In this document: piece by piece, positions 1 through 7,900 of the stretch
Position numbering within the stretch: position 1 is the stretch's first letter
How the letters are laid out: each line of letters begins with the position of its first letter
Source: Duncaniella muris
GTDB lineage: Bacteria; Bacteroidota; Bacteroidia; Bacteroidales; Muribaculaceae
Direction: 5' to 3'
NCBI RefSeq assembly: GCF_003024805.1
Contig: NZ_PUEC01000013.1
Span: 1-64,000 of the forward strand
DNA length: 64,000 bases
Made by a program: the position numbers and the translations under genes
Notes under the pieces: generated by a model
What the model was told of the DNA's origin: nothing
The model's database searches: none
The model's input: only the letters and a program-made list of their open reading frames with translations

Positions 1-1
1 C

Positions 2-118
2 TTCAGAAGGCTGTGCAGGAATTACGAGGAAACGACAGAATCAGCCAACGAAATGCTCATGGTCGCAGCTGTTGTTATTTCTCTCCGAAAACTCACTTCT
101 GTTAACAATCGTTTTTAA
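2..118 (+). pseudogene. IS5-like transposase, C-terminal end only (cut by window edge)
   Basis: An open frame enters from the left edge and stops with TAA at 116-118. Its 38 residues include RRLCRNYEETTESANEML followed by a hydrophobic stretch ending ISLRKL. This is the usual C-terminal end of IS4/IS5-superfamily DDE transposases (R-x-Y-E-x-T/S...A...R-L/R). The last codons run into AACAATCGTTTTTAAAC-AAGCTC, which matches the terminal inverted repeat of the small elements described below, and a TTA follows at 127-129. So this is the right end of an insertion sequence. Whether the full transposase is intact cannot be seen here. The family call rests on the tail motif alone. Confidence 0.65.
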
Positions 119-126
119 ACAAGCTC
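98..126. repeat. Right terminal inverted repeat of the IS element
   Basis: Read on the minus strand, the end is GAGCTTGTTTAAAAACGATT. It is similar to the ends of the 1448-1577 element (GAGACCGTTTAAAAACAATA). It is followed by TTA at 127-129, which fits a TNA target duplication. This links the small non-coding elements nearby to the transposase whose tail lies at 2-118. Confidence 0.55.
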
Positions 127-131
127 TTAGA

Positions 132-194
132 TAAATTGTTGCAAGGGAGGAAGAAGCATAGCGAGCTATGCGACTGACGAACTTCAACAATTTA
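132..194. repeat. Hairpin repeat A with palindromic core
   Basis: The outer arms TAAATTGTTG (132-141) and CAACAATTTA (185-194) are exact inverse complements. At the centre is the palindrome GCATAGCGAGCTATGC (156-171). The core AGCATAGCGAGCTATG-GACTGA also occurs, inverted, in the hairpin at 279-369, so the two are copies of one repeat family. No coding sequence is supported here. Confidence 0.6.
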
Positions 195-278
195 GCAAAA
201 GAGACACCAAGGCTCAGGTAACTTAAAAATTTTCACAAATGGAATATACTATTTACAAAAAAACAATACAATCGCCTC

Positions 279-369
279 CGAAAGCTTTGAGTGGCTATGG
301 CTCTTCATTTCAGTCACATAGCTCGCTATGCTCCTTCAATTCAGAGCCATATCCATCTCAAATCTTTCG
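279..369. repeat. Hairpin repeat B, same core as repeat A, inverted
   Basis: The arms CGAAAGCTTTGAGTGGCTAT (279-298) and its imperfect complement ending at CTTTCG (369) enclose the palindrome CATAGCTCGCTATG (317-330). The arm sequence reappears inside the MITE at 1448-1577. The hairpin is joined on the right to a terminal-repeat-like end at 370-402. Confidence 0.6.
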
Positions 370-402
370 CTCAGATTTTAACTATTGTTATGAAACACCC
401 TC
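370..402. repeat. MITE/IS end upstream of the DJ-1 gene
   Basis: CTCAGATTTTAACTATTGTT followed by ATGAAACACCCTC matches the inner part of the 1448-1577 terminal repeat. The outermost 13 bases (GAGGGTGTTTCAT on the minus strand) are identical to 41871-41883. TAA at 403-405 fits a TNA target site. It lies 16 bp before the start of the next gene and so sits in its leader. Confidence 0.55.
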
Positions 403-418
403 TAAATAAGAGCTGCTT

Positions 419-970
419 ATGAAAAAGACTTATCTTTTCCTCGCTGACGGCTTTGAGGAAGTCGAAGCCCTTGCCACTGTCGATCTTCTGCGCCGTGCCG
501 GAGTGGAAGTCGAAACCGTGTCGATCAACAAGACTCTTGCAGTAAGAGGCGCCCACGGCATAGAAGTGGCTGCCGATACGATGCTTGCCGATTGTGAGCC
601 GGAAGCGCGGATGCTTATCTGCCCCGGCGGTATGCCAGGAGCGTCAAATCTGGCTGCCAATGCGCGAGTGTGTGAACTGCTTTCAGCCCAGCATGAACGC
701 GGAGGCAAGATTGCTGCTATCTGCGCCGCTCCGGCTGTGGTGCTCGCGCCGCTCGGAATCATAGACGGCTATGATGCCACCTGCTATCCCGGATTCGAGG
801 AAGGTCTGGCAGCCGGAGGTGCCCGCCACAAGAACCAGCGTGTGGTTGTGGACCGCGATGTCATCACCGCCAACGGGCCGTCATCAGCAATTCCTTTCGC
901 GCTTTCAATCATCGAGGCTCTTGACTCGCAGGCCAAGGCCGACGAAGTAGCTGCCGGACTGCTGCTTTAG
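419..970 (+). CDS. DJ-1/PfpI (YajL-like) family protein
   Basis: The 183-residue product is the family's usual length. It is a cytosolic class I glutamine-amidotransferase-like fold, reported variously as glyoxalase/deglycase or oxidative-stress chaperone. Visible signatures are the N-terminal LADGFEEVEA, with the conserved acidic residue, and AAICAAPAVVL, with the nucleophile-elbow cysteine in the middle of the chain. The start at 419 is the first ATG in frame and lies just downstream of a repeat end, so its native promoter may have been displaced. A good intrinsic terminator follows at 1025. The natural substrate cannot be read from sequence. Confidence 0.88.
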   Translation: MKKTYLFLADGFEEVEALATVDLLRRAGVEVETVSINKTLAVRGAHGIEVAADTMLADCEPEARMLICPGGMPGASNLAANARVCELLSAQHERGGKIAAICAAPAVVLAPLGIIDGYDATCYPGFEEGLAAGGARHKNQRVVVDRDVITANGPSSAIPFALSIIEALDSQAKADEVAAGLLL

Positions 971-1024
971 AGGTTGTTTTTTGATAGCCTCTTGGCTCCA
1001 GCTTTCCGGAATGCCGTCTTACAG

Positions 1025-1063
1025 CCCGATCCGTCACACCAGACAGATCGGGTTTCTTTTTTT
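1025..1063 (+). terminator. Intrinsic terminator after the DJ-1 gene
   Basis: The stem CCCGATCCGTC / GACAGATCGGG (one mismatch) is followed by TTTCTTTTTTT. Confidence 0.85.
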
Positions 1064-1162
1064 AATTGATTGTAACACAGAATGATGGTTGCGATTGCAG
1101 ATTTAGTGAAGTAAGATTGTGGTTTCGTTTCGAAATTAAAATTATAAAATTTGAAATTTTAT

Positions 1163-1194
1163 TTTGGTGGATTGGTTTCTTTTTGTAAATTTGC
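1163..1194 (+). promoter_or_regulatory. Bacteroidetes-type promoter of the small RNA
   Basis: TTTG (1163-1166), 19 bases, then TAAATTTGC (1186-1194). This is an exact fit to the -33 TTTG / -7 TAnnTTTG primary sigma consensus of Bacteroidetes. Predicted transcript start is about 1199-1201. Confidence 0.8.
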
Positions 1195-1199
1195 GGCCG

Positions 1200-1445
1200 G
1201 GTGATAACACCTTCGGGTTTCGTCATCCGGGATTAACGGCTACAGAAAAGAAGATAGATAAGAGCAATATTAAGATGATAGATATGATGGTATAGAGAAA
1301 GGTAAAGAAAATTGATGAACAATACACAATTGGTATGAATCTGTAGAATCGCCTTAAATCCTGACCATGTGTAGCTCTCAGGCAGAGCACACAATTGAAC
1401 CCATCGGGCCGGCTCCATGTGAATGAAGCCGGCCCCAAAATTTTT
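1200..1445 (+). ncRNA. Structured small RNA of unknown family (~245 nt)
   Basis: This is a free-standing transcription unit with a consensus promoter, no convincing open frame (only a 6-codon ORF), and an intrinsic terminator at its end. The 5' end folds into CCGGGTGA...TCATCCGG, capped by an inner ACC-TTCG-GGT tetraloop stem. Then comes about 90 nt of A/G-rich, apparently unpaired sequence. Near the 3' end is TGTGT-A-GCTCT / AGAGC-ACACA with loop CAGGC (about 1368-1393), and last the terminator stem. It does not look like tmRNA, RNase P RNA or SRP RNA, and the rod shape of 6S is not evident. Function is unknown. Confidence 0.6.
1406..1445 (+). terminator. Terminator of the small RNA
   Basis: GGGCCGGCT (1406-1414) pairs with AGCCGGCCC (1427-1435), followed by CAAAATTTTT. 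The neighbouring MITE inserted directly after it, so transcription of the RNA is left intact. Confidence 0.8.
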
Positions 1446-1447
1446 CA

Positions 1448-1577
1448 GAGGTCGTTTAGAAACAATAGTTAAAATCTGAGCGAAAGTTTTGAAGTGGATA
1501 TGGCTCCTTCCTCATTTGCAATAATTTATCTAAAAGATACACCACTCAGATTTTAACTATTGTTTTTAAACGGTCTC
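1448..1577. mobile_element. 130-bp MITE with terminal inverted repeats and TCA target duplication
   Basis: The left end begins GAGGTCGTTTAGAAACAATA and the right end (minus strand) GAGACCGTTTAAAAACAATA. The inverted repeats agree at about 30 of 33 positions, through AGTTAAAATCTGAG. Both sides are flanked by TCA (1445-1447 and 1578-1580), a TNA duplication as made by the IS1031 group of the IS5 family. There is no open frame. The internal sequence combines the outer arms of hairpin repeats A and B but lacks their palindromic core. Mobilisation by the transposase at 2-118 is an inference from the similar ends. Confidence 0.8.
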
Positions 1578-1690
1578 TCAGTGCGATTACCTGCTGCTGC
1601 CATGCAATATAAGTGTAGGGTAAAGCGTTTTAATATCAGTTAACACTGATCAGATGCCATAGTTTGCTTTTTAAGCCTTTTCTCCTCAGG

Positions 1691-1730
1691 ACTTTTGCTC
1701 GGATTTTAACTATTGTTTTTAAGCAACCTC
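1691..1730. repeat. Solo MITE end upstream of the GT4 gene
   Basis: ACTTTTGCTCGGATTTTAAC followed by TATTGTTTTTAAGCAACCTC matches the right end of the 1448-1577 element. TTA follows at 1731-1733. A partner end is not evident; GAGGTTG preceded by TTA at 967-976 is a weak candidate. Confidence 0.5.
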
Positions 1731-1752
1731 TTAATCGAGAGTATCTTTAGGA

Positions 1753-2820
1753 ATGAAATTCAAAATGCCGGATGTATTGGTGCTTGCCACCTCGCGCCAT
1801 AGTCACGGAGGGATCTCCTCTGTGGTGATGGCCCATGAGCGTACACGCCAATGGCGGGAACACCGTTGCCGCTGGATTCCTACTCACCGCAGCGGTTCGA
1901 TGCTGACCAAGCTTGCTTATCTTGCAGCAGGCATGACGCATTATCTCTGCTTTCTCCCTTGGTGTCGGATAGTCCATATCCACACCAGCGAGCCCCCGTC
2001 GGCAAGACGCAAATGGCTGTTTGCCCGATTGGCGCTTATTGCCCGTAAAAAGGTGGTGGTGCATTTTCACGCCTTTGATATGCAGTCGACCATCGAAAGT
2101 TCATACAAGGAAGTCTACAGGAAACTCTTCGGAAAATCTGATCGGCTGTTGTTGCTGTCACCCACATGGGAACGGCTTGTGGGTTCCGTCTTTGATCTCC
2201 GGGGCAAAATGACTGTCCTTTATAATCCCTGCCCGCAAATCGACAAGGACGGCATTGCGGATGCATCAGTCGAATACCGAAGAATACTTTACGCCGGAGT
2301 GCTAAACAGACGTAAAGGCTATGCGGAACTGATAAGGGCCTTCGCTCGCATAGCACCGCGTTTCCCTGACTGGAAACTGGTGTTTGCCGGAAGCGGTGAG
2401 ATTTACCATGCGAATGCTTTGGCCAGAGAATTAGGCATTGCATCTCAGGTCGAGTTCACAGGATGGGTGGCAGGCGAGACCAAGGACCGTCTTTTTCGCA
2501 AAGCTTCGGTGTTCTGCCTTCCAAGCTATGCCGAGGGATTCCCTATGGCGGTGCTGGAGGCATGGGCCTACGGGTTGCCGGTTGTGGCCACTCCTGTCGG
2601 AGGTCTGCCCGACATCGTGACTGACGGCCGCGAGGCTCTGCTCTTTGAGCCGGGCGACTGCGAGGCTCTTGCCGGGCAACTTGAGCAACTGATGTCAGAC
2701 AGTGGTCTGCGCGAGCGGATGAAGGCGGAGTCACTACGCCTTGCAAATGAAGATTTTAATATTGAAACTATAGGCCGCCGGCTTGGAGAGATCTATGACT
2801 CTCTGCTGCGGCAGGAATAA
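1753..2820 (+). CDS. Glycosyltransferase family 4 (GT-B fold)
   Basis: The 355-residue product is a cytoplasmic or membrane-associated retaining glycosyltransferase that would add a sugar to a growing surface glycan. The C-terminal half carries the GT4 nucleotide-sugar site: ILYAGVLNRRKGY, then PSYAEGFPMAVLEAWAYG with the E-x7-E pair, and PVVATPVGGLPD. The N-terminal half has the loose acceptor-domain pattern with a G-G near the start. The next gene follows 9 bases later and the run continues to 4917, so these look like the last genes of a polysaccharide operon. Donor and acceptor are unknown. The start is the first ATG after the repeat end. Confidence 0.88.
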   Translation: MKFKMPDVLVLATSRHSHGGISSVVMAHERTRQWREHRCRWIPTHRSGSMLTKLAYLAAGMTHYLCFLPWCRIVHIHTSEPPSARRKWLFARLALIARKKVVVHFHAFDMQSTIESSYKEVYRKLFGKSDRLLLLSPTWERLVGSVFDLRGKMTVLYNPCPQIDKDGIADASVEYRRILYAGVLNRRKGYAELIRAFARIAPRFPDWKLVFAGSGEIYHANALARELGIASQVEFTGWVAGETKDRLFRKASVFCLPSYAEGFPMAVLEAWAYGLPVVATPVGGLPDIVTDGREALLFEPGDCEALAGQLEQLMSDSGLRERMKAESLRLANEDFNIETIGRRLGEIYDSLLRQE

Positions 2821-2829
2821 AACAGATGT

Positions 2830-3825
2830 ATGAGTAAGATACTTGTTACCGGCGGCTGCGGTATGATAGGCAGCAATCTCGTGAAGCGACTCGTTGCCGA
2901 AGGTCACGATGTGACAGTCATTGACAATCTCTGGAGAGGGAAACTTGAATATCTTGACGGGCCCGACGGTAAGCCGGTGATTGACACGTCCTCACGTTTC
3001 CACTGCATAGACCTCTCGAAAGAAAGCCCGGAGGTCGACTCGATTGTCAGCGCCAATGAATACGTGATCCATCTGGCCGACATTGTGGCCGGCATTGACT
3101 ACGTGTTCGGCAATCAGGGCGACCTTTTCCGTCAGAACAATCTGATCAACACCAATCTTTTTCACTCTGTGCGCAAGGCCGGAAAGGACCGGATAAAGGG
3201 CCTCATCTACGTCGGCACGGCATGCAGCTATCCGCTGACGCGCCAGAACTCGCTTGACGTAGTGCCTCTGCGCGAAGACGAACTTTTCCCGGCCCTTCCG
3301 GAATCGGCCTATGGCTGGAGCAAACTCGTAGGGCAGCTTGAGATAGGTTATATAGAAAAAGAAACCGGAATTCCGTGCTGCACACTGCAGTTCCACAATG
3401 TCTACGGCTCGCCCTGCGATTTCGGAGCGCGCAGCCAGGTGATTCCGGCCCTCATACGCAAGGCCATCAACTATCCGGAGGAGGAGTTCAACGTCTGGGG
3501 CAGCGGCAAGCAGGGCCGCGCGTTCATCCATGTCGACGATGTGGTCAGCGCCCTGATGCTCGCGCTTGAAAAAGGCTGGGGCCACGGCTGGATTCAGGTA
3601 GGTCCCTCGGTGTGCACCTCTATAGCCGAGATTGCCGAGACTGTGGTCAGAATCAGCGGTAAAGAGATCACTCCGTTTTACGACACCTCAAAGCCGGAGG
3701 GCGACAAGGCCCGCAGCGCCGACTATTCGAAAGCCCGCGAGATACTCGGCTGGGAACCGAAAGTCAGCCTTGAGGACGGACTGCGCCAGCAGTATGAATG
3801 GATCAGACAGCGCCTCGGCAAGTGA
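2830..3825 (+). CDS. NAD-dependent nucleotide-sugar epimerase/dehydratase (extended SDR)
   Basis: The 331-residue protein has the Rossmann motif GGCGMIG at the N-terminus and the catalytic Y-x3-K in SAYGWSK, with the T of YVGTACSYP in the serine/threonine position. LQFHNVYG and the overall pattern recall GDP-mannose 3,5-epimerase and related GDP- or UDP-sugar epimerases. It would make an activated sugar for the neighbouring transferases. The exact substrate cannot be assigned. The stop codon overlaps the start of the next gene (TGATG), indicating translational coupling. Confidence 0.85.
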   Translation: MSKILVTGGCGMIGSNLVKRLVAEGHDVTVIDNLWRGKLEYLDGPDGKPVIDTSSRFHCIDLSKESPEVDSIVSANEYVIHLADIVAGIDYVFGNQGDLFRQNNLINTNLFHSVRKAGKDRIKGLIYVGTACSYPLTRQNSLDVVPLREDELFPALPESAYGWSKLVGQLEIGYIEKETGIPCCTLQFHNVYGSPCDFGARSQVIPALIRKAINYPEEEFNVWGSGKQGRAFIHVDDVVSALMLALEKGWGHGWIQVGPSVCTSIAEIAETVVRISGKEITPFYDTSKPEGDKARSADYSKAREILGWEPKVSLEDGLRQQYEWIRQRLGK

Positions 3826-4175
3826 TGGACGGCGCAAAGACTGTTTACCGCCGTCTGTCTGAGATCGAGGCTGCTCCGACGGCCCATGCGGTCGGACTGA
3901 AGAAAGTGCTCCTCTCGGCCGGAGAGACCCGGAGCGCGGTCACCCAGATAGCCGTCACCACCTTCCGGACCGGAGAGAAAGCCGGAAGCCACCGTCATCC
4001 GACTATGGACGAGCACTATCTCTTCATAGAGGGAGAAGGGCTGATGACCGTCGATGGCCAAAGCTATGAATGCCGTCCGGGCGATTATCTCCTTGTGGGC
4101 GCCGGATCGCTTCACGAACTGCAGGCGCTGGCTGAAATGAAATTTATGACTATAGGGATTGCTTATGACAAGTGA
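3825..4175 (+). CDS. Small cupin-domain protein
   Basis: The 116-residue single-domain cupin shows motif 1 as GSHRHPTMDEHYLFIEGEG and motif 2 with PGD and SLHEL. The His-x-His...Glu-x...His set could bind a metal. The start ATG at 3825 shares its A with the previous stop, so I prefer it to an upstream in-frame ATG at 3798. Its place between an epimerase and a WecG-type transferase suggests a sugar isomerase or epimerase role, but small cupins vary widely and no substrate is proposed. Confidence 0.8.
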   Translation: MDGAKTVYRRLSEIEAAPTAHAVGLKKVLLSAGETRSAVTQIAVTTFRTGEKAGSHRHPTMDEHYLFIEGEGLMTVDGQSYECRPGDYLLVGAGSLHELQALAEMKFMTIGIAYDK

Positions 4176-4917
4176 GAAAAAATATTTCAACGTAAGGATC
4201 GAGTTTGACCGCGATGCCCTTGACCGGAAGATCTTCAAGGCCATAGAGACCGGCGAGACCGGCTACAGCTGCTCGGTCGAGGCTAACAATCTGACCGTGG
4301 CCAACCGCAATCCGGAATTCCTTGAAGTGCTCAACGGCGCGCTCGTCAACAACTGTGACGGAAGTGTGCTGGCCAAGATACTTGCATGGATTCACAAGGA
4401 ACCGATCGACAGCTACATCGGGGCCGACATCTTTATCAAATATATAAAGATGAAGCGTTTCCGCCAGTTCTTCCTCGGCAATACCCGCGAGGTGCTTGAC
4501 GGACTCAGGAAGAATCTCTCGGAGATTGACCCTGCCATTGCCGGTATGCGCTTCGAAACCCTGCCGTTTCGCAGCGTCGATGATTTTGACTATGAAGGGA
4601 TCGCCGCCATGATCAATGCCGACAATCCTGACATCATATGGGTGAGCCTCGGAGCTCCCAAGCAGGAGATGTTCATGGCCCGTCTGAAACCCCATCTCAA
4701 AAGAGGCGTGATGTTCGGCTATGGCGCCATTTTCAACTTCAATGCCGGAGTGGGAGAGGTGCGCCGCGCTCCGAAACTGATGCTCCGGATGAGGCTGGAG
4801 TGGCTCTACAGGGCATTTGAACAGCCTAAAAAGAACATTCCCAGATACTGGGGATTCATCCGCATCCTTCCCAGACTCATAAGGGAAGAGCGCCGTAAGG
4901 TCAGAAGCCTGAGATAG
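4165..4917 (+). CDS. WecG/TagA/CpsF family glycosyltransferase (GT26)
   Basis: Starting at ATG 4165 (11-base overlap with the cupin gene) the product is 250 residues. The second half has the family hallmarks: NPDIIWVSLGAPKQEMF, then YGAIFNFNAG, RRAPKLM and LEWLYRAFEQPKK. Characterised members transfer a sugar such as ManNAcA or ManNAc to a lipid-linked GlcNAc at the membrane. The protein ends with a basic tail (EERRKVRS), in keeping with membrane association. It is the last gene of the polysaccharide run. The precise sugar is unknown. Confidence 0.9.
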   Translation: MTSEKKYFNVRIEFDRDALDRKIFKAIETGETGYSCSVEANNLTVANRNPEFLEVLNGALVNNCDGSVLAKILAWIHKEPIDSYIGADIFIKYIKMKRFRQFFLGNTREVLDGLRKNLSEIDPAIAGMRFETLPFRSVDDFDYEGIAAMINADNPDIIWVSLGAPKQEMFMARLKPHLKRGVMFGYGAIFNFNAGVGEVRRAPKLMLRMRLEWLYRAFEQPKKNIPRYWGFIRILPRLIREERRKVRSLR

Positions 4918-4982
4918 GGTTCGGATCTGATTTGTCTTCACATTTGTAATTAAACATCTCTAAATCTAAGAATTACTTATTT

Positions 4983-7900
4983 ATGAAATTATTTCCTTTA
5001 GTGGCGGCTTTGGCTCTTGCTTTCAGTGCCGATGCCGCCGGAAAGAAACTTTATGACTTCGTGGTTCCGCGCGACGGTTCTTTCCGCGAGGCTATTGAAG
5101 CCGCCAATAACCGCGCTGACACCACAGCGCGGTTCCGCATATTCCTGATGGACGGTGACTACGTGATCCCGACAGCAGGAAAAACCACCGGCGGTGACGG
5201 CAAGGAATATGGCGACCCGCGTTCATGGCTGAAAACCCCTAATGTCTCCATTATCGGCGAGAGCCGTGAAGGGACAGTGCTTGTCAACACCACTCCTCCT
5301 GCCACGTGGGACAACGGCTTCGGTCCCTCTTGCCCGCTTGAGGGAATAGGCAAGGGCGATGTGCTGATCATCGAATATCCCGCCCATGACACCTATCTTC
5401 AGGATCTGACCATGAAAAGCGGCATGGCCGACCACACAGGCCGCAACATCGTGCTCCATGACCGCTCAGACAAGACCATAGCCCGTAATATCTGCATCTG
5501 GGGCTATCAGGATACCTACGTCTCCAACAACAGAGACGGCCGCTTCTACTTTGACGGCGGCGTGATCCGCGGCCGTACAGACTATATCTGCGGCAAGGGA
5601 GATGTCTATTATGGCGGGGTGACATTCCAGCAGTGCGGCCAGGGAGGCTATCTGGCCGTGCCCTCTGTGCCGCGCAAGTATGGCTATGTGATGGACAGCT
5701 GCTACATAAAGAGCGAGACTCCTGATGTCACATATTATCTCGGACGTCCCTGGGGCAAAGGCACCCCGACCGCTATCTGGATCAATACCACGGTCGATGT
5801 CTCGCCCATCACCAAAGACAAGCGCGGCTATAACGGCTGGGCCGACATGAGCGGCGGCTGGCCGGCACGTTTCGCCGAATACAACACCTGCCTCACCTCA
5901 GGCAAGGCTCTCGATCTTTCCGGACGCCGCTCTCTCTATGTTGACCGCGAGGGAAAGGAGCACTCAAATAGCCCGGTGCTGACAGATGCCGAAGCACGCT
6001 CATATACCAAAGCCGCTGTGCTCGACGGCTGGAATCCGGATGCCGCTGTAGCTGCCGCGCCACTGCCAAAGAATGTGCATGTTAAAAACAATCAGCTCAG
6101 ATGGACCGGTAGTGGCGAAGCTCTGCTTTATGCCGTGTGTCGTCACGGCAAAGTCGTGGCTTTCACCACAGACACAGTCTACAATGTCGGTCCGGACTCT
6201 TCGGCTGACTGCTGGTCAGTGAGGGCCGCGAACTTCATGGGCGGTCTCGGAGAGGCTGTCGCCGCCACTGACGGTGGCGCAAAGGAGACAGGCAAGGGTT
6301 CGCGCTATGCCAAACGCATCTTGCGCACCACAGATCAGGATTTTCTCCGTTCAGACGAGGCCCGGCGCATCGGTGATCAGGTGCTGCTCTGGCAACGTGT
6401 GACCGGCGGATGGCCCAAGAACATCGACATGGTCACTCCGATGACTCAGGAGGAAAAAGCCGCCGTGCTTGCCAACAAGGAGCGCCGCTACGATTCGACC
6501 ACCGACAATGACGCGACCACAACCCAAATGATCTATCTCGCCCGTCTCTATCAGGCCACTGGCGATGTGAGATACCGCGCCGGCTTCCGCGCCGGAGTGG
6601 ATTATCTTCTTTCCGGACAGTATAAAAACGGGGGTTGGCCTCAGTTCTGGCCCGTGCAGCGTGACTATCAGCCTCATATCACCTACAATGATGATGCGAT
6701 GGTCAACACTATGGTGCTGCTGCGCGACATCCGCCTCGGCATTGAGCCTTTCGGCGGCGATCTTTGCGATCGGACGAGAAAAAACAAAATGAAGAAGGCC
6801 TTTGACAAGGGAGTGGAATGTATTCTCGCAACCCAGATCGTCACTGACGGAGTGGCGACAGTGTGGTGTCAGCAACACGACCGCGAGACTCTTAAGCCTG
6901 CGCCTGCCCGCGCATATGAACTGCCGTCATACTGCTCTCAGGAGAGCGCATGGATTGTCAGGATGCTCATGGAAATCCCTGATCCTGACAAAAAGGTTAA
7001 AGCAGCAGTGCATGCCGCTATGGCCTGGTTTGACAAGTATAAACTGACAGGCCTGCGCTACCGCAGGGTTATGGAGAACGGCAAGTGGAATGCTGTACTC
7101 ACCCCTGATTCGCTTGCCGGGCCGATATGGGCGCGTTACTACGATCTTGACCACTGTGTGCCTTTCGTCTGTGACCGTGACGGAATTCCCCGCCGCAGCC
7201 TTGAGGATATAGGCAGCGAGCGCCGCAACGGCTATGCCTGGTTCGGCAACCGTCCGGCCGAACTCTACGATCTCTATGACAAGTGGGCCGACCGCTATGA
7301 TCCGCAGAACAAGGTCAGCATAAGCTTCCGGACCAAGGGTGCCAACGAGAACGGAACTTTCACCCTCGGAGTGCAGCCTAAAGTCAGGGAGTCGCATTTC
7401 GATGCGATAGTCAGCCGTGGCGAGAGCATTCAGGCAGCCATTGACAAAGCGCCTGAAAACGGCTCGGAGCCTTACAGGATTCTTGTGCGCAAGGGCCTCT
7501 ACAATCAGAAGGTGATCATTGACCGCCCGAACATAGTTCTTGTAGGCGAACAGCGTGACAGCTGCATCATAGTCGGTGCCGAAGGCCAGGGTTCGGTGAT
7601 GGTCAGTGAATTCCGTGGCGAGAAAGCTCCGCGCGGCATCATCAGTCTTACTGAAAAGGCCGATGACTGCCTGATAAGCGGCCTCACGGTCATCAATAAT
7701 TACGGCACGACGGTCTCCAACACAACCTCTCACCAGTTTGCCGTATTCGGCAAAGCCACACGCACCATAATCATAAACAGCAACATTATTTCCGACGGCA
7801 ATGACGCGCTTTCGCTCTGGGGCAAGGGAGAAGACGGCCGAGGTGGTCTCTATTACCACTCAGATCTCTATCTGCGCTGTCCCGGAGTGGATTTCATCTG

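Noticed and set aside
1223-1438. 71-codon minus-strand frame across the small RNA
   Set aside because: The hairpins, promoter and terminator are all in plus orientation and the frame has no homologue-like features.
4150-4941. 263-codon open frame on the minus strand opposite the WecG-type gene
   Set aside because: The plus-strand frame has the family signature and a coupled start; the reverse is a shadow.
6927-7859. 310-codon open frame on the minus strand inside the pectinase gene
   Set aside because: It is antisense to the PL10/CE8 region, has no recognisable motif, and the forward frame has clear catalytic residues.
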